Shown here piece by piece: positions 47,215 through 55,741 of a stretch of 64,000 nucleotides of DNA. Numbering within the stretch: position 1 is the first letter of the stretch; every line of letters starts with the position of its first letter. The notes under the pieces are model-generated. The model was not told where the DNA came from. It saw only the letters and a program-made list of their open reading frames with translations, and searched no databases. Both the position numbers and the translations under genes were made by a program. The stretch covers positions 1,914,591 through 1,978,590 of the forward strand of contig NZ_KE386569.1 of NCBI RefSeq assembly GCF_000427625.1. The letters run 5' to 3'. This DNA is from Methylobacter luteus IMV-B-3098 (lineage in GTDB: Bacteria > Pseudomonadota > Gammaproteobacteria > Methylococcales > Methylomonadaceae).

Positions 47215-48009
47215 CTATCGTGTCATAACAAACTCGCGTGATCTAGGCTGCAAGCGATTGGGCGGCTCAGCTCCATCAAGCCTAGTAATTACAAAACCGA
47301 CCTTGCCTATTTTAGGAAAATCGATTCTCATCTTTTCAAACATGTCAATAAGCATTGTCCGGTTGCCCCACGCAGGATCGGCTAGCAGTACGCGGTTGCC
47401 CTGTATCCCTCGAAAGATGACAAAATGGTTATAACCCATGATATTTATCGGAACAATGACTGGAGCTTTTTTTATAAGATCATCGAGCGTGAGTTTACCA
47501 TAGCCAATCCCCTTATAACCATGACCATCTGCATAACGCTTAAGATCCAGCAACGAAAAACCCTGTCTGATATTAACCAACCCCGGATATTTAATATATT
47601 CTTCCCTTTTCATAAGAACAGTTGCAACATCCTTTTCTGTTACAAAATCGCCATGCTGATAATTTAAAAGCGTCGTTAAAGTTGCCGCCCCACAGCTTAG
47701 ATCCCATTGTTGTATAACGACATTTTCGTGTCGCATTTCTATAAGCGACTTCACGGTGCGGGCTTCGGAAACTTCCGAAAAGCTTCCTATCAGACATATC
47801 AACAATCCCAGTTTTTTAGCTGTTAAAAAACCCGCATAAGGCAGTGTCAGTAACTTTTGAATACATTGGTTTATGCCGGAGATAATATTTTTTTTAGGTC
47901 TGTTGAGGCTTGAATGAAAACTCTTCATTATTACCGCAAAAATTGATGCAGGAAAAAACTTGCGAATAATTAAACAATAAATATTTTTTATATAAAAAAA
48001 TAAAAACAT
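47215..48009 (-). CDS. FapD-like periplasmic C39 peptidase
   Basis: 264 residues from ATG 48009 (behind AGGAGATGAAA); a longer start at 48072 lacks a ribosome site. After an unusually long N-terminus with a hydrophobic segment (KKLGLLICLIGSFSEVSEA, about 66-84), a C39 cysteine protease domain follows. The oxyanion Gln and Cys are in QQWDLSCGAA (Cys106), His in GYNHFVIF (His195), Asp in LLADPAWG (Asp211). It has no ABC transporter domain, so it acts alone outside the membrane, as FapD does. Likely job: to trim or license the three small exported proteins upstream. Confidence 0.75.
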   Translation of the reverse strand: MFLFFYIKNIYCLIIRKFFPASIFAVIMKSFHSSLNRPKKNIISGINQCIQKLLTLPYAGFLTAKKLGLLICLIGSFSEVSEARTVKSLIEMRHENVVIQQWDLSCGAATLTTLLNYQHGDFVTEKDVATVLMKREEYIKYPGLVNIRQGFSLLDLKRYADGHGYKGIGYGKLTLDDLIKKAPVIVPINIMGYNHFVIFRGIQGNRVLLADPAWGNRTMLIDMFEKMRIDFPKIGKVGFVITRLDGAEPPNRLQPRSREFVMTR

Positions 48010-48245
48010 TTTCATCTCCTGTTGAGTTATTCCATTGGGTTCATAATGGAGTAGGGAGAAACTGTTTCTCAATATCTGATGTTACGCTGTTAATTGGCAC
48101 ATTCATCAAATGCGCTGTAGGTAAAGAGATCGCTAGAGGAATGGCATGCGCCACTCATCTGTAACGTTTATGCCCTATAAGATATAAATACACATCAATA
48201 TAACTCGTTAGTTCCCAAGCAGAGCATGAAAACGATAGTTACCTG

Positions 48246-48275
48246 ACATTAGTCAATATTTTCTTTCTTTGTCAA
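48246..48275 (-). promoter_or_regulatory. Candidate promoter of the C39/FapF-like unit
   Basis: TTGACA (48270-48275 on the minus strand) and TAATGT (48246-48251) with an 18-base spacer, immediately after the terminator at 48289-48324. This gives the protease-pore pair its own transcript, with a leader of about 230 bases. Confidence 0.5.
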
Positions 48276-48288
48276 TAGAGTTGTGGAA

Positions 48289-48324
48289 AAAGAAAACGCC
48301 CCGCACTAATATAATGCGGAGCGT
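48289..48324 (-). terminator. Terminator after the small exported-protein genes
   Basis: CGCTCCGCA, loop TTATATTA, GTGCGGGGCG, then TTTTCTTTTT on the minus strand. A second dyad (CGCCTCTT / AAGAGGCG) at about 48359-48387 lies closer to the gene but lacks a T run. Confidence 0.8.
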
Positions 48325-48401
48325 GATTCAAACGTATAGTGCGCTATGAGTGGGAATCGCCTCTTCCCTAGACAAAAGAGGCGTTTCCTGCTTTTTCTTT
48401 T

Positions 48402-48746
48402 TTAAAACAATGTGGCTGCTGAGTTAGATAAACTGGCTGCCACTGCGCCATTAGTGGAAAGACCTGGGCTAAATGAAGAAACCGCTACGGCTGTGCCTTC
48501 TCCAGATGAAAGAACAATTCCGCCTTGGGGAAGAACAAGAACATTGGATTTTGTAGCAGTAATGCCGAGCAGATTAGAAAAAGCGCCTGCAGCGCCAATG
48601 CTTTCAGCGGCGCCTTGAGGAATGACTACGGCACCGGCATTAATGCCATCCATTTCGGCAGCGGACAAAGTCATAGGCTCCGCACTTACGCCGCCTGCGA
48701 TTACCAACATTGAAGCACCTGCTAACATACAAGTAAATTTATTCAT
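48402..48746 (-). CDS. Small exported protein C with MDxIxAG leader motif
   Basis: 114 residues. Sec signal peptide MNKFTCMLAGASMLVIAGGVSA, then at 27-38 the motif LSAAEMDGINAG, which resembles the double-glycine leader (LSxxELxxIxGG). The remainder is low in charge, rich in Ala, Ser, Val and Gly, and ends LF. GGAG precedes the ATG. No family recognised. Candidate substrate of the adjacent C39 protease and FapF-like pore, perhaps an amyloid or peptide; this is an inference. Confidence 0.7.
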   Translation of the reverse strand: MNKFTCMLAGASMLVIAGGVSAEPMTLSAAEMDGINAGAVVIPQGAAESIGAAGAFSNLLGITATKSNVLVLPQGGIVLSSGEGTAVAVSSFSPGLSTNGAVAASLSNSAATLF

Positions 48747-48803
48747 CTTATTTCTCCAAAATATTGAGTAACGTCTTTAATTGGTCCTACAACTGGACAG
48801 CGC

Positions 48804-49088
48804 TTATAAAGCAGCACCTGCCGACTTCGATATAGAGAATGCGAAATCCTTGGTGATCTGGCCACCTTGTGTCGGATATGTATTAAGCACGATAACACCT
48901 GTACTTGTTTGAGTTGTAGTTGCGGCAGACAGCAGACCAGCTGCAATAGCTCCTGCGTCAGCTACTGCAAGACCAGCTGCGGTGACGTTGTCCATTTGTG
49001 TTTCTGTCAGTGCTACCGGCTCATCAGCGAATGCAGAACCCATACCTAAAACCAGTACACTTGCAATAATTGTTTTTGTTAATTTCAT
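48804..49088 (-). CDS. Small exported protein B with MDxVxAxG leader motif
   Basis: 94 residues. Signal peptide MKLTKTIIASVLVLGMGSAFA, then ALTETQMDNVTAAG at 26-39. The cargo region (about 55 residues) is rich in Ala, Thr and Gly, has no cysteines, and reads through LLSAATTTQTSTGVIVLN. The start follows GAGGTGTTTTGCT. It lies between two similar genes and shares their leader motif but little of their cargo, so the three are divergent paralogues. Confidence 0.7.
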   Translation of the reverse strand: MKLTKTIIASVLVLGMGSAFADEPVALTETQMDNVTAAGLAVADAGAIAAGLLSAATTTQTSTGVIVLNTYPTQGGQITKDFAFSISKSAGAAL

Positions 49089-49122
49089 AGCAAAACACCT
49101 CGTTAAATTTATCTAACAAATA

Positions 49123-49146
49123 CCTTAAGCGCTCTAACACTTAAGG
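49123..49146 (-). repeat. Dyad between small exported-protein genes A and B
   Basis: CCTTAAG and CTTAAGG are separated by ten bases. A second dyad, GTCCCC / GGGGAC, lies at about 49159-49184. Neither is followed by a T run on the minus strand, so the three genes may still share a transcript, with differential stability. Confidence 0.45.
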
Positions 49147-49243
49147 GGGTTTTTTAGCACGTCCCCAGGCATAATTCAGGGGGACATTCTAAATTCTTGA
49201 AATCTGAACAAACCAGGCTGATACTGGTGATTAAAATACTGTC

Positions 49244-49684
49244 TTAAAACGGAATGGCGGTCGGTGCACTGACTGCAACACCAACACTTCCGCTTAGGCT
49301 AACCAGTTGACCAGGCCTATTAATATCCAATTGGATGCCATGAACATTTGGCCCCGTCAGCCCCGTATTTGATGTGGTGGATGTACCCGCCGTTGATCCC
49401 TCACCCACACCACCCGCTACAGCTATACCTCCAGCAGCAGCAGCACCAACACCCGGCAGTCTACTGCCAGGGGCCACTACCAAAGCTGTAGTATAGGTTT
49501 TTGCGAAAGCTAGAATAGGGGAGTAAGCCACAGCCGCCGCATCAGCATTGGCAGCACCGGCAGTCACCTGGTCCATTTCACCTACTGTAAGCAATGTAGG
49601 ATTTGATGGCATTGTTTCAGCTCCTGCAACTGAAATAGTTGCCGCGCAAGCTGGTATTAATATATAAGCAATTTTCTTAATCAT
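49244..49684 (-). CDS. Small exported protein A with MDxVxAG leader motif
   Basis: 146 residues, the longest of the three. Signal peptide MIKKIAYILIPACAATISVAGA, then LLTVGEMDQVTAG at 31-43. The cargo is very rich in Ala and Gly (PGVGAAAAGGIAVAGGVGEG) with a Ser/Thr stretch, and ends with a beta-prone stretch (LVSLSGSVGVAVSAP). GAGGATTAACTA precedes the ATG. It is first in the leftward series and faces the long AT-rich upstream region. No known family. Confidence 0.7.
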   Translation of the reverse strand: MIKKIAYILIPACAATISVAGAETMPSNPTLLTVGEMDQVTAGAANADAAAVAYSPILAFAKTYTTALVVAPGSRLPGVGAAAAGGIAVAGGVGEGSTAGTSTTSNTGLTGPNVHGIQLDINRPGQLVSLSGSVGVAVSAPTAIPF

Positions 49685-49809
49685 TAGTTAATCCTCAATT
49701 TTATGATCAGCTTAGAAACATCCCGACTAATCAGCAGTTAACTTAATGCTTTCATATTAAGTATATATTTAAATATATACTGATTCGATTCATTAACTAC
49801 TTACTTAAA

Positions 49810-50052
49810 TATTCGAGTTGGAATTTATAATACTTGTTTTTAACTTTATTACTATTAGTAAGACTACTAGCTAGTAATACAACTTATTATTAAATTCAAC
49901 CCTTCTCTAAAGCTTATATTAAATTATTAATACGGCAACTGTATTAATCAGTCTCTATATTCGAGTTTGAACTTATAATACTTATTTTTAACTCTATTAC
50001 TATTAGTAATATTACTAGCTAGTAATACAACTTATTATTAACTTCAACCCTT
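49810..50052. repeat. Two tandem 95-base direct repeats
   Basis: 49810-49904 and 49958-50052 are nearly identical, from TATTCGAGTTGGAATTTATA to AACTTATTATTAA...TTCAACCCTT. They include a dyad-like ACTAGCTAGT centre. A third, weaker copy of the end of the unit lies at about 50172-50221. Confidence 0.85.
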
Positions 50053-50105
50053 ATATTGAGCCAATTAACTATAGGCTCAGTTACAGTATCAGTTAAAACG
50101 TCTTA

Positions 50106-50346
50106 AAAATAAATAGATGAAATCCCAAAAACACATAGATGAAATTTAAAAAACTACTTAAAAAATCATAATGTTAACTTTATTTTTTTATTAACACATT
50201 TATATTAACTTCAGCCCTTTTATTAATTTTTTATTAAATTATTTGCACAGCTACAGTATTAATTAATCCACTCCAAAAAGCCATAGATAAAAGCCCAAAA
50301 AACCATAGATAAGAGCCTAAAAAGCCATAGATATAATTTCAAAAAA
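50106..50346. repeat. Short CATAGATRAAA repeats
   Basis: At least five units of the type CATAGATAAAAGCCCAAAAA or CATAGATGAAATTTAAAAAA occur, two at about 50110-50150 and three at 50281-50335, each group followed by a similar AACGCTTAAAAGCTC or ACTACTTAAAAAATC tail. They are part of the same larger duplication as the 95-base units. Confidence 0.65.
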
Positions 50347-51150
50347 CGCTTAAAAGCTCAAAAGTGTTAATTTAGTTTTTGTTAACGCTTTATTTAGTAT
50401 TGACTATTGTAATGACCTAGTTTTTTTCAGGAACTGAAACAGGCCGTTTAACCGCTGCTTTTTCACCCAAACTTTTGAGCAAAATTCCATGCAATTTGGA
50501 ATGCAGGGCAAGATCAATACTAACGATACAGTTCGCTCTCATAGCGAATAATTTCCTTATCCGCATAGTCATGAAGCTGAATCCAGCTTCATGTTTCAAG
50601 CTCAGAAAGGAGTTTTTATACCATTGTGAAGCGGGTATCTTGATATCAAAACAGAAAAGACAAGCTCAACCATATGAAAAATAAAATAAAAATACCATGA
50701 CAACCATCTTGCGCTCTGTCGATGATTTCATTACTACATTCTGAATCACTTCAGAATACCGAATAACAGCTTAATTTAGTATTTGCTTATTCTGTTGCTT
50801 GGAAGCTCTCAATACCACGTTAAAGCACCGGCATACCTATTATTTTTTAAGCCTTTGATATAGACATAAAAAAGGATTGGTACAGACATTTCATGGCCAA
50901 TACTTAATAAAAGAGGAGCAGACTAATCAATATATGACGAATTAACATAATGAAAATATTAGAAATTTTTATTTCCAGCTATTAAATAGCTTGATAATTT
51001 GGATAGTACAATACTTACAACATTATTTTTATGCGCCTTCTTTCAAGAAAAACAACGTAAAAAATCATTTTTCTTATGAAATGGGAGGGTTAGTGAGGGA
51101 ATGGCATTAAACAGAAAGAAGAGTTGATGTGATTAATAAACCAATGAGGA

Positions 51151-51510
51151 TTATTGATCCCTGTTTAACCAATACCAGTTCTCGACAACTGGATTCGTAC
51201 GACGTCCTTTTTGCTCGGGAGGATAATTTTTTGCCAGATAAGCCAGTATTTCCTGTTCGGTTTCCGCAGTCAGTTGACGTAATCCTTGCGTTTTTTGCAT
51301 CCAGCGAATCGTTTCCAGCCAGCCCTGACGGGTCGCTTTATTTTGTATGATCAGTTTTGCCGAATGGCAAACAGTGCATTCTGATTTTACCGTGTCAAAT
51401 CCCTGATCAATGATTAAACCTGTTTTAGCATCTATGTTCTGTTGCGCCATCAATTGCTGGGTAAAAAATAGCAGTAGGAAGCAGATTTTAATTCTAACAG
51501 TTACACCCAT
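51151..51510 (-). CDS. SorB-like mono-heme cytochrome c
   Basis: 119 residues from ATG 51510, behind GTGGAGCAGGGC; a GTG at 51522 is possible. Signal peptide IKICFLLLFFTQQLMA. One heme site, CTVCHSAK, and the SorB pattern ATRQGWLETIRWMQKTQGL, which supplies the distal ligand Met. It takes electrons from the SorA-type enzyme encoded directly upstream. Confidence 0.87.
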   Translation of the reverse strand: MGVTVRIKICFLLLFFTQQLMAQQNIDAKTGLIIDQGFDTVKSECTVCHSAKLIIQNKATRQGWLETIRWMQKTQGLRQLTAETEQEILAYLAKNYPPEQKGRRTNPVVENWYWLNRDQ

Positions 51511-51522
51511 GCCCTGCTCCAC

Positions 51523-52842
51523 CTAGACCACTTTGACGGCAATACGATGACAGGCATTATTCAGATAGCCTTTCGGGTTCCAGCCGGGTACAACCATAGG
51601 CTGCATTTTTCCGGCGCTGTTGGTCGCCCTGGCCCAGACCTCGTAATAACCCGGACCGGGAAAATCAAGTTCCGCCTGCCAATGCTGCCAGGCCAGCCTG
51701 TTTTTAGGCTCCTGTAAATTGCAGCGCTGCCAGGTTATGCCGAAATCGTTGGAAATATCCACAGCAGATACACTCAAATCTCCGGCCCAGGCATGACCTC
51801 GCAGAGGCAGTTTCTGGCCAACCTTGATCATTGCTCCCGTTTTTGGATACGTAATCAGCGATTTGACCGGCATGGATTCGATAATACACATATCCTTTTC
51901 CGTAACCTTGTCTCCAGGCTCGACGGGATGGCAGGGCAGCTTATAAGACAGTCCGGTCATTTTCTCGCCGTCATGAACTTTATTACGAACGACAATTTTA
52001 TTGAGCCATTTTCCGGACGTGGAACCCGACCAGCCGCCGCAGACCAGCCTCAGTGGATGGCCATTCATAATGGGTATATCCGCGCCATTCATGGCCCAGG
52101 CGATCAGCGTTTCATCTTCAAGCGCCTTGCTCATCGGCACGCCTCTTGAAATCGGCTCATGGCCGGGTTTGCCGCTGATGTGCGCATCGCGCCCGTAATA
52201 GCCTATATAAACGGCATCATCCTTAATGCCAATCGATTCCAGCACATCCCGAAGACGCACGCCGGTCCATTCCGGACATCCGACAGCGCCGACAGTCCAT
52301 TGCCCTTCGGGAACCGGTGGATTAAACTCGCTTCTGCCATTACCGGCGCATTCGATCGTTAATTGATATGTGTAATGCTTGAATTTACGTTTCAAGTCCT
52401 CAAGGCTGAACTGGGCGTGGGATTTGATGGATTCGCCTTCGATGCGCAGCATCCAGGCGGCAAGGTCAATATTTTGAGGCGGGATGCCGTTATTGCGGAT
52501 GAATAACTTATCGGCCGGCGTAACAAAATCATCCAGTAGGTGGGCTGGCGTTTCTGCACTGACGGGCCTGTCGTTCACCACAATCAGTCCGGGATGTTTG
52601 CCGGCAATATTAAAAGAGTCAGAGGTATCGGCAAAAGCGGCCGGTATCAGTCCGCCGGGCATGTTATCGGCAAAAGGAATATTGGCGCCCAACGCCGCGC
52701 TCATCGCCCACAATCCGCTTTTCTTCAGAAACCCTCTTCGGGAAATTGGATGGGCTTCCCGTCCCCAGATCAACTGATCAGCCTTCTCAGGATCCTCTTT
52801 ATACAGTTCATGAATACCTTTGTGGAAGTTACTGTTTTTCAC
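51523..52842 (-). CDS. SorA-type sulfite dehydrogenase, molybdopterin subunit
   Basis: 439 residues with a Tat signal at RRGFLKKSG (36-44). The molybdenum cysteine is in LTIECAGNGRSEF and the C-terminal Mo-Co dimerisation domain (AVDISNDFGITWQRC) is present. It oxidises sulfite in the periplasm. The downstream cytochrome completes a SorAB pair. It is not a close copy of the SoxC-type enzyme at 18230, so the window codes for two independent sulfite oxidases. Confidence 0.87.
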   Translation of the reverse strand: MKNSNFHKGIHELYKEDPEKADQLIWGREAHPISRRGFLKKSGLWAMSAALGANIPFADNMPGGLIPAAFADTSDSFNIAGKHPGLIVVNDRPVSAETPAHLLDDFVTPADKLFIRNNGIPPQNIDLAAWMLRIEGESIKSHAQFSLEDLKRKFKHYTYQLTIECAGNGRSEFNPPVPEGQWTVGAVGCPEWTGVRLRDVLESIGIKDDAVYIGYYGRDAHISGKPGHEPISRGVPMSKALEDETLIAWAMNGADIPIMNGHPLRLVCGGWSGSTSGKWLNKIVVRNKVHDGEKMTGLSYKLPCHPVEPGDKVTEKDMCIIESMPVKSLITYPKTGAMIKVGQKLPLRGHAWAGDLSVSAVDISNDFGITWQRCNLQEPKNRLAWQHWQAELDFPGPGYYEVWARATNSAGKMQPMVVPGWNPKGYLNNACHRIAVKVV

Positions 52843-53000
52843 GACCGATCCTTCCAGCCTGTTAATGAAGCTGGAGCTAATTCATGGAGTTTGAGCGTAG
52901 ATTCTTACAAGGCAAGCTTGAACAGACATTATTGACCTATATTAGCTAATGAAGAATAGGTTCGAACACTTACATTCTTTTGGCTAATATGAATTAGGCG

Positions 53001-54683
53001 TCAGCGTTTATGATTGCTTTGCCAGATAGAAACCAATACCCAGAAAAACCCCAGGGTTGCGCATGTAAAGCCGAGAAACGCGAAGGCTTGAATGCCGAAT
53101 ATGTAAGGCCCCCTTTCTATCGTCGTGATAATGGAGGAACCGATAATGAGCGCGGCGGTTATAATGCCCATGGTTAGCCTACTCATGGCATTATCGTTCT
53201 TATTGACGTAATAATCGAAATGCCTGACGTTGATATCGACCTGGAGAGCGCCTTTACGCGAAGCATGCAGCAGCTTGCGCATATCTTTCGGTAAATTGGA
53301 TACCATATCGGCAACACTGATCAAATTACGCCAGCCGCGCCGGGTGATAGCTTCCGGCCTGTAGCGTTCCATCATGATTTGCTCAAGATAAGGCGCCGCG
53401 AAAACCAGTGTATTAAATTCAGGATTAAGATGTCTGCCAAGGCCGTCCAGGGTAATATAAGCCTTGATCAGCAAGGCCAGATCCGCCGGCAGAATCAGAT
53501 TATGATCCCTTAACAACGCCATCAGGTCAGTCATCATATCCGTCAGGCTCAAATCCTTGACCGCAAGCGAACTGTACTGGTCAACAAATGCTTCTATCTC
53601 CACGGTAAGCGCCTGTTCGTCCACCGTCGGATTGTCCGACCAGTCTTCAAGAATCTCAACCACTCTGGCAGGCGCATGGTTGACCATGCCGTACAATAAA
53701 CTGACTACCTGCTCCCGGCGCTCTTCGGTTAAGCGACCGATCATGCCGAAATCGATGAAGGCCAGTTTATTACCGTGCAGATAAAACACATTTCCCGGAT
53801 GCGGATCGGCATGAAAGAAACCGTCTTCCATGATCATCTGCATGACGGCCCTGGCGCCTCGATCAGCCAGCAGCTTTCTATCCAGCCCTTCACTTTCGAC
53901 GGACTCCAGGTCCCTGCCAGGTATGCCTTCAATGTACTCCTGAACATTCAGTCTTTCACCGGTCCACTGCCAGTAAATTTTAGGAACTCTGATATTGACA
54001 TCGCCGCTTAAATTGAGAGCGACCTGTTCCGAATTCCTGCCCTCACTGGCAAGATCGAGTTCCCGGCGCAAGGATTGGTTGAACTGACGCAGTATGTTCC
54101 GTGGATGAAAACGTCGAAGCTCCGGCTCTTCGGATTCGGCGATATCCACAATACGTTGCAAAAGCCGCAAATCGGCTTCAATGATTTTGCGCAGGCCGGG
54201 CCGGCGGACCTTCAAAATAACCGGTGTTCCATCCTTGAGAAAGGCTTTATGAACCTGAGCGATGGACGCAGCCGCCAATGGTTGTCTGTCGACATATGAA
54301 AAAATATCATCAATGCGGCCACCGATGTCTTCTTCAATCTGTGGAAGCAATTCTTCAAATGGGATGGGAGGCGCCTGATCCTGAAGTTTCTCGAATTCAG
54401 TAATATAGGCTGGCGGGAATACGTCGACGCGGGTGGCCATAATTTGCCCCAACTTGATATACGTGGGCCCCAAATCCTCGAGCACGCGCCTGATGCGTTG
54501 CGGGGTTTCGAGCCTCACATATTCTTCCACATGCTGCCAATGCAGCACTCTTCCCGCTCGTTCCAGCGCCTGACCCATGCCCAGGACACGCACAAAGCTG
54601 CCAAACCCATAACGTATCAGTATGGTAGCTATATCTTGAGCGCGGCCCAGATCCCTGGCTGCGTTTAACATTTGCCACAGCAT
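53001..54683 (-). CDS. UbiB / ABC1 (AarF) family atypical kinase
   Basis: 560 residues. The family signatures are present: AAASIAQVHKAFLKDG (the Ala-rich loop typical of UbiB, near 115-130), VILKVRRPG and GFFHADPHPGNVFY, plus IDFGMIGRL. Two membrane helices end the protein. UbiB proteins assist coenzyme Q synthesis as ATPase-like factors. Unlike E. coli ubiB it is not beside ubiE or ubiJ but follows two small conserved genes of unknown function, so it may serve another lipid. Confidence 0.9.
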   Translation of the reverse strand: MLWQMLNAARDLGRAQDIATILIRYGFGSFVRVLGMGQALERAGRVLHWQHVEEYVRLETPQRIRRVLEDLGPTYIKLGQIMATRVDVFPPAYITEFEKLQDQAPPIPFEELLPQIEEDIGGRIDDIFSYVDRQPLAAASIAQVHKAFLKDGTPVILKVRRPGLRKIIEADLRLLQRIVDIAESEEPELRRFHPRNILRQFNQSLRRELDLASEGRNSEQVALNLSGDVNIRVPKIYWQWTGERLNVQEYIEGIPGRDLESVESEGLDRKLLADRGARAVMQMIMEDGFFHADPHPGNVFYLHGNKLAFIDFGMIGRLTEERREQVVSLLYGMVNHAPARVVEILEDWSDNPTVDEQALTVEIEAFVDQYSSLAVKDLSLTDMMTDLMALLRDHNLILPADLALLIKAYITLDGLGRHLNPEFNTLVFAAPYLEQIMMERYRPEAITRRGWRNLISVADMVSNLPKDMRKLLHASRKGALQVDINVRHFDYYVNKNDNAMSRLTMGIITAALIIGSSIITTIERGPYIFGIQAFAFLGFTCATLGFFWVLVSIWQSNHKR

Positions 54684-54698
54684 GTATTCCGCCGATGT

Positions 54699-55334
54699 TT
54701 ATTTTTTGGCCTGAGATGACCGCAGACTTTCAGCAATGCCCGCTAAAATGCCGCTGCCAATCTCGGCTAATGCGGTAGTGGCCGCCACCGTGCTCGATAT
54801 AAGCGTGCCTGTACTAATCTTCGGCAGATCCTTCAGCGCATCCATGGCGATGGAAGCCTGCTCGCCAACAGCCGTACCGCTTTGCCGTGCGTGCGTACTA
54901 AAATCATTGACAATGTCGGTAACGATTTGATTACCGTCTTTGGCAATTCTCTTTACCGTATCCAGAAACAGTTCTTCCAGCCGCTGTATATCGTCAGTGG
55001 CCTTGTTCAAATCATATTGAGAATAGTCGCTGACCTTGGAAGCCGCCTCCTGGATAGCCAGTTTCGATGCTTCCGCAGCCTTCGCCAAGGCGTCATCCAA
55101 TGCCGAGACTGCCTGTGTAAAAGCTTCCCTGGAATATTCGCCCCGGTCTCCCATCGCATCGCCGATGCCTTTAGCGACGGCATCCGCCACCTTGGTGATA
55201 TTTTCCATATCCAGTTGCCGTTCCGTCAGCGCTTTGAGGGTAATATCCTTAACTCGCTGATAGATATCCGAACCCGAATCGACCGCGTCGCGGACTGCTT
55301 CCTGTACATCTTCATGTTGGTTTGATTCAGTCAT
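54699..55334 (-). CDS. DUF6781-type helical protein
   Basis: 211 residues, almost wholly helical and alanine-rich, resembling a phasin or apolipoprotein in pattern (EAFTQAVSALDDALAKAAEA). A weakly hydrophobic segment lies near 180-205. No signal peptide. GGAGAAC precedes the start. It lies 15 bases before the UbiB-family gene. It may coat lipid or polymer surfaces, but that is a guess from composition. Confidence 0.75.
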   Translation of the reverse strand: MTESNQHEDVQEAVRDAVDSGSDIYQRVKDITLKALTERQLDMENITKVADAVAKGIGDAMGDRGEYSREAFTQAVSALDDALAKAAEASKLAIQEAASKVSDYSQYDLNKATDDIQRLEELFLDTVKRIAKDGNQIVTDIVNDFSTHARQSGTAVGEQASIAMDALKDLPKISTGTLISSTVAATTALAEIGSGILAGIAESLRSSQAKK

Positions 55335-55466
55335 CGCCGTTCTCCAAACGCCTGTAAAATTAAAATACCCTTTTTATTTTTTAGAAAGTAAAGACGCGGT
55401 AGGGTTCATAGTGGTTTATATTCAAGTCATACAAGTTCTATGCCTGCTAATACTGGCAAAATACAG

Positions 55467-55673
55467 CTATTCCAGTTCTATCCCTCCCTTAATGCTATAA
55501 GTCAGGTTTATAGCGGGAATATCAAGCGTCATTGAGACATCAAGTGTCTCGGAACCGTCCAGTTTTCCCGATTCAATCGCCTGGGCAACAGCGTGCTCAA
55601 TTTCCCGCTGCGATGTCACGCCGACTTTCTTGAGATATTTTCTGATTTCCATGTTAAAAGTATCTTCATTCAT
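55467..55673 (-). CDS. DUF6494-type small protein
   Basis: 68 residues. MNEDTFNMEIRKYLKKVGVT starts the family-like N-terminus and the end forms two beta strands (LDVSMTLDIPAINLTYSIKG). GGAGGTCGAT is a near-perfect ribosome site. It stands 130 bases upstream of the DUF6781 gene on the same strand. Its function is unknown. The trio DUF6494-DUF6781-UbiB looks like a conserved unit. Confidence 0.8.
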   Translation of the reverse strand: MNEDTFNMEIRKYLKKVGVTSQREIEHAVAQAIESGKLDGSETLDVSMTLDIPAINLTYSIKGGIELE

Positions 55674-55741
55674 ATCGACCTCCGTGGATCAAACTTCGAA
55701 ATTATGTACTTTTGTAATTGTTTATACGGCGATTCTGGCGT

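Larger units (their letters stand above)
49685..51150. promoter_or_regulatory. 1.46-kb AT-rich gene-free region upstream of the Fap-like genes
   Basis: I see no gene with good support here. The DNA is strongly AT-rich, unlike its flanks. It contains the repeats described separately, many short TATA-like boxes and stem-prone runs. It should hold the promoter of the three exported-protein genes and may bind H-NS-like silencers. A 60-codon open frame at 50417-50599 is not supported by a ribosome site. Confidence 0.5.

Noticed and set aside
50106-50346. CRISPR array
   Set aside because: The CATAGAT repeats are short, AT-rich and irregular, without uniform spacers or cas genes.
50417-50599. 60-codon open frame in the AT-rich region
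   Set aside because: No ribosome site, odd composition and no similarity seen; a chance frame is more likely.
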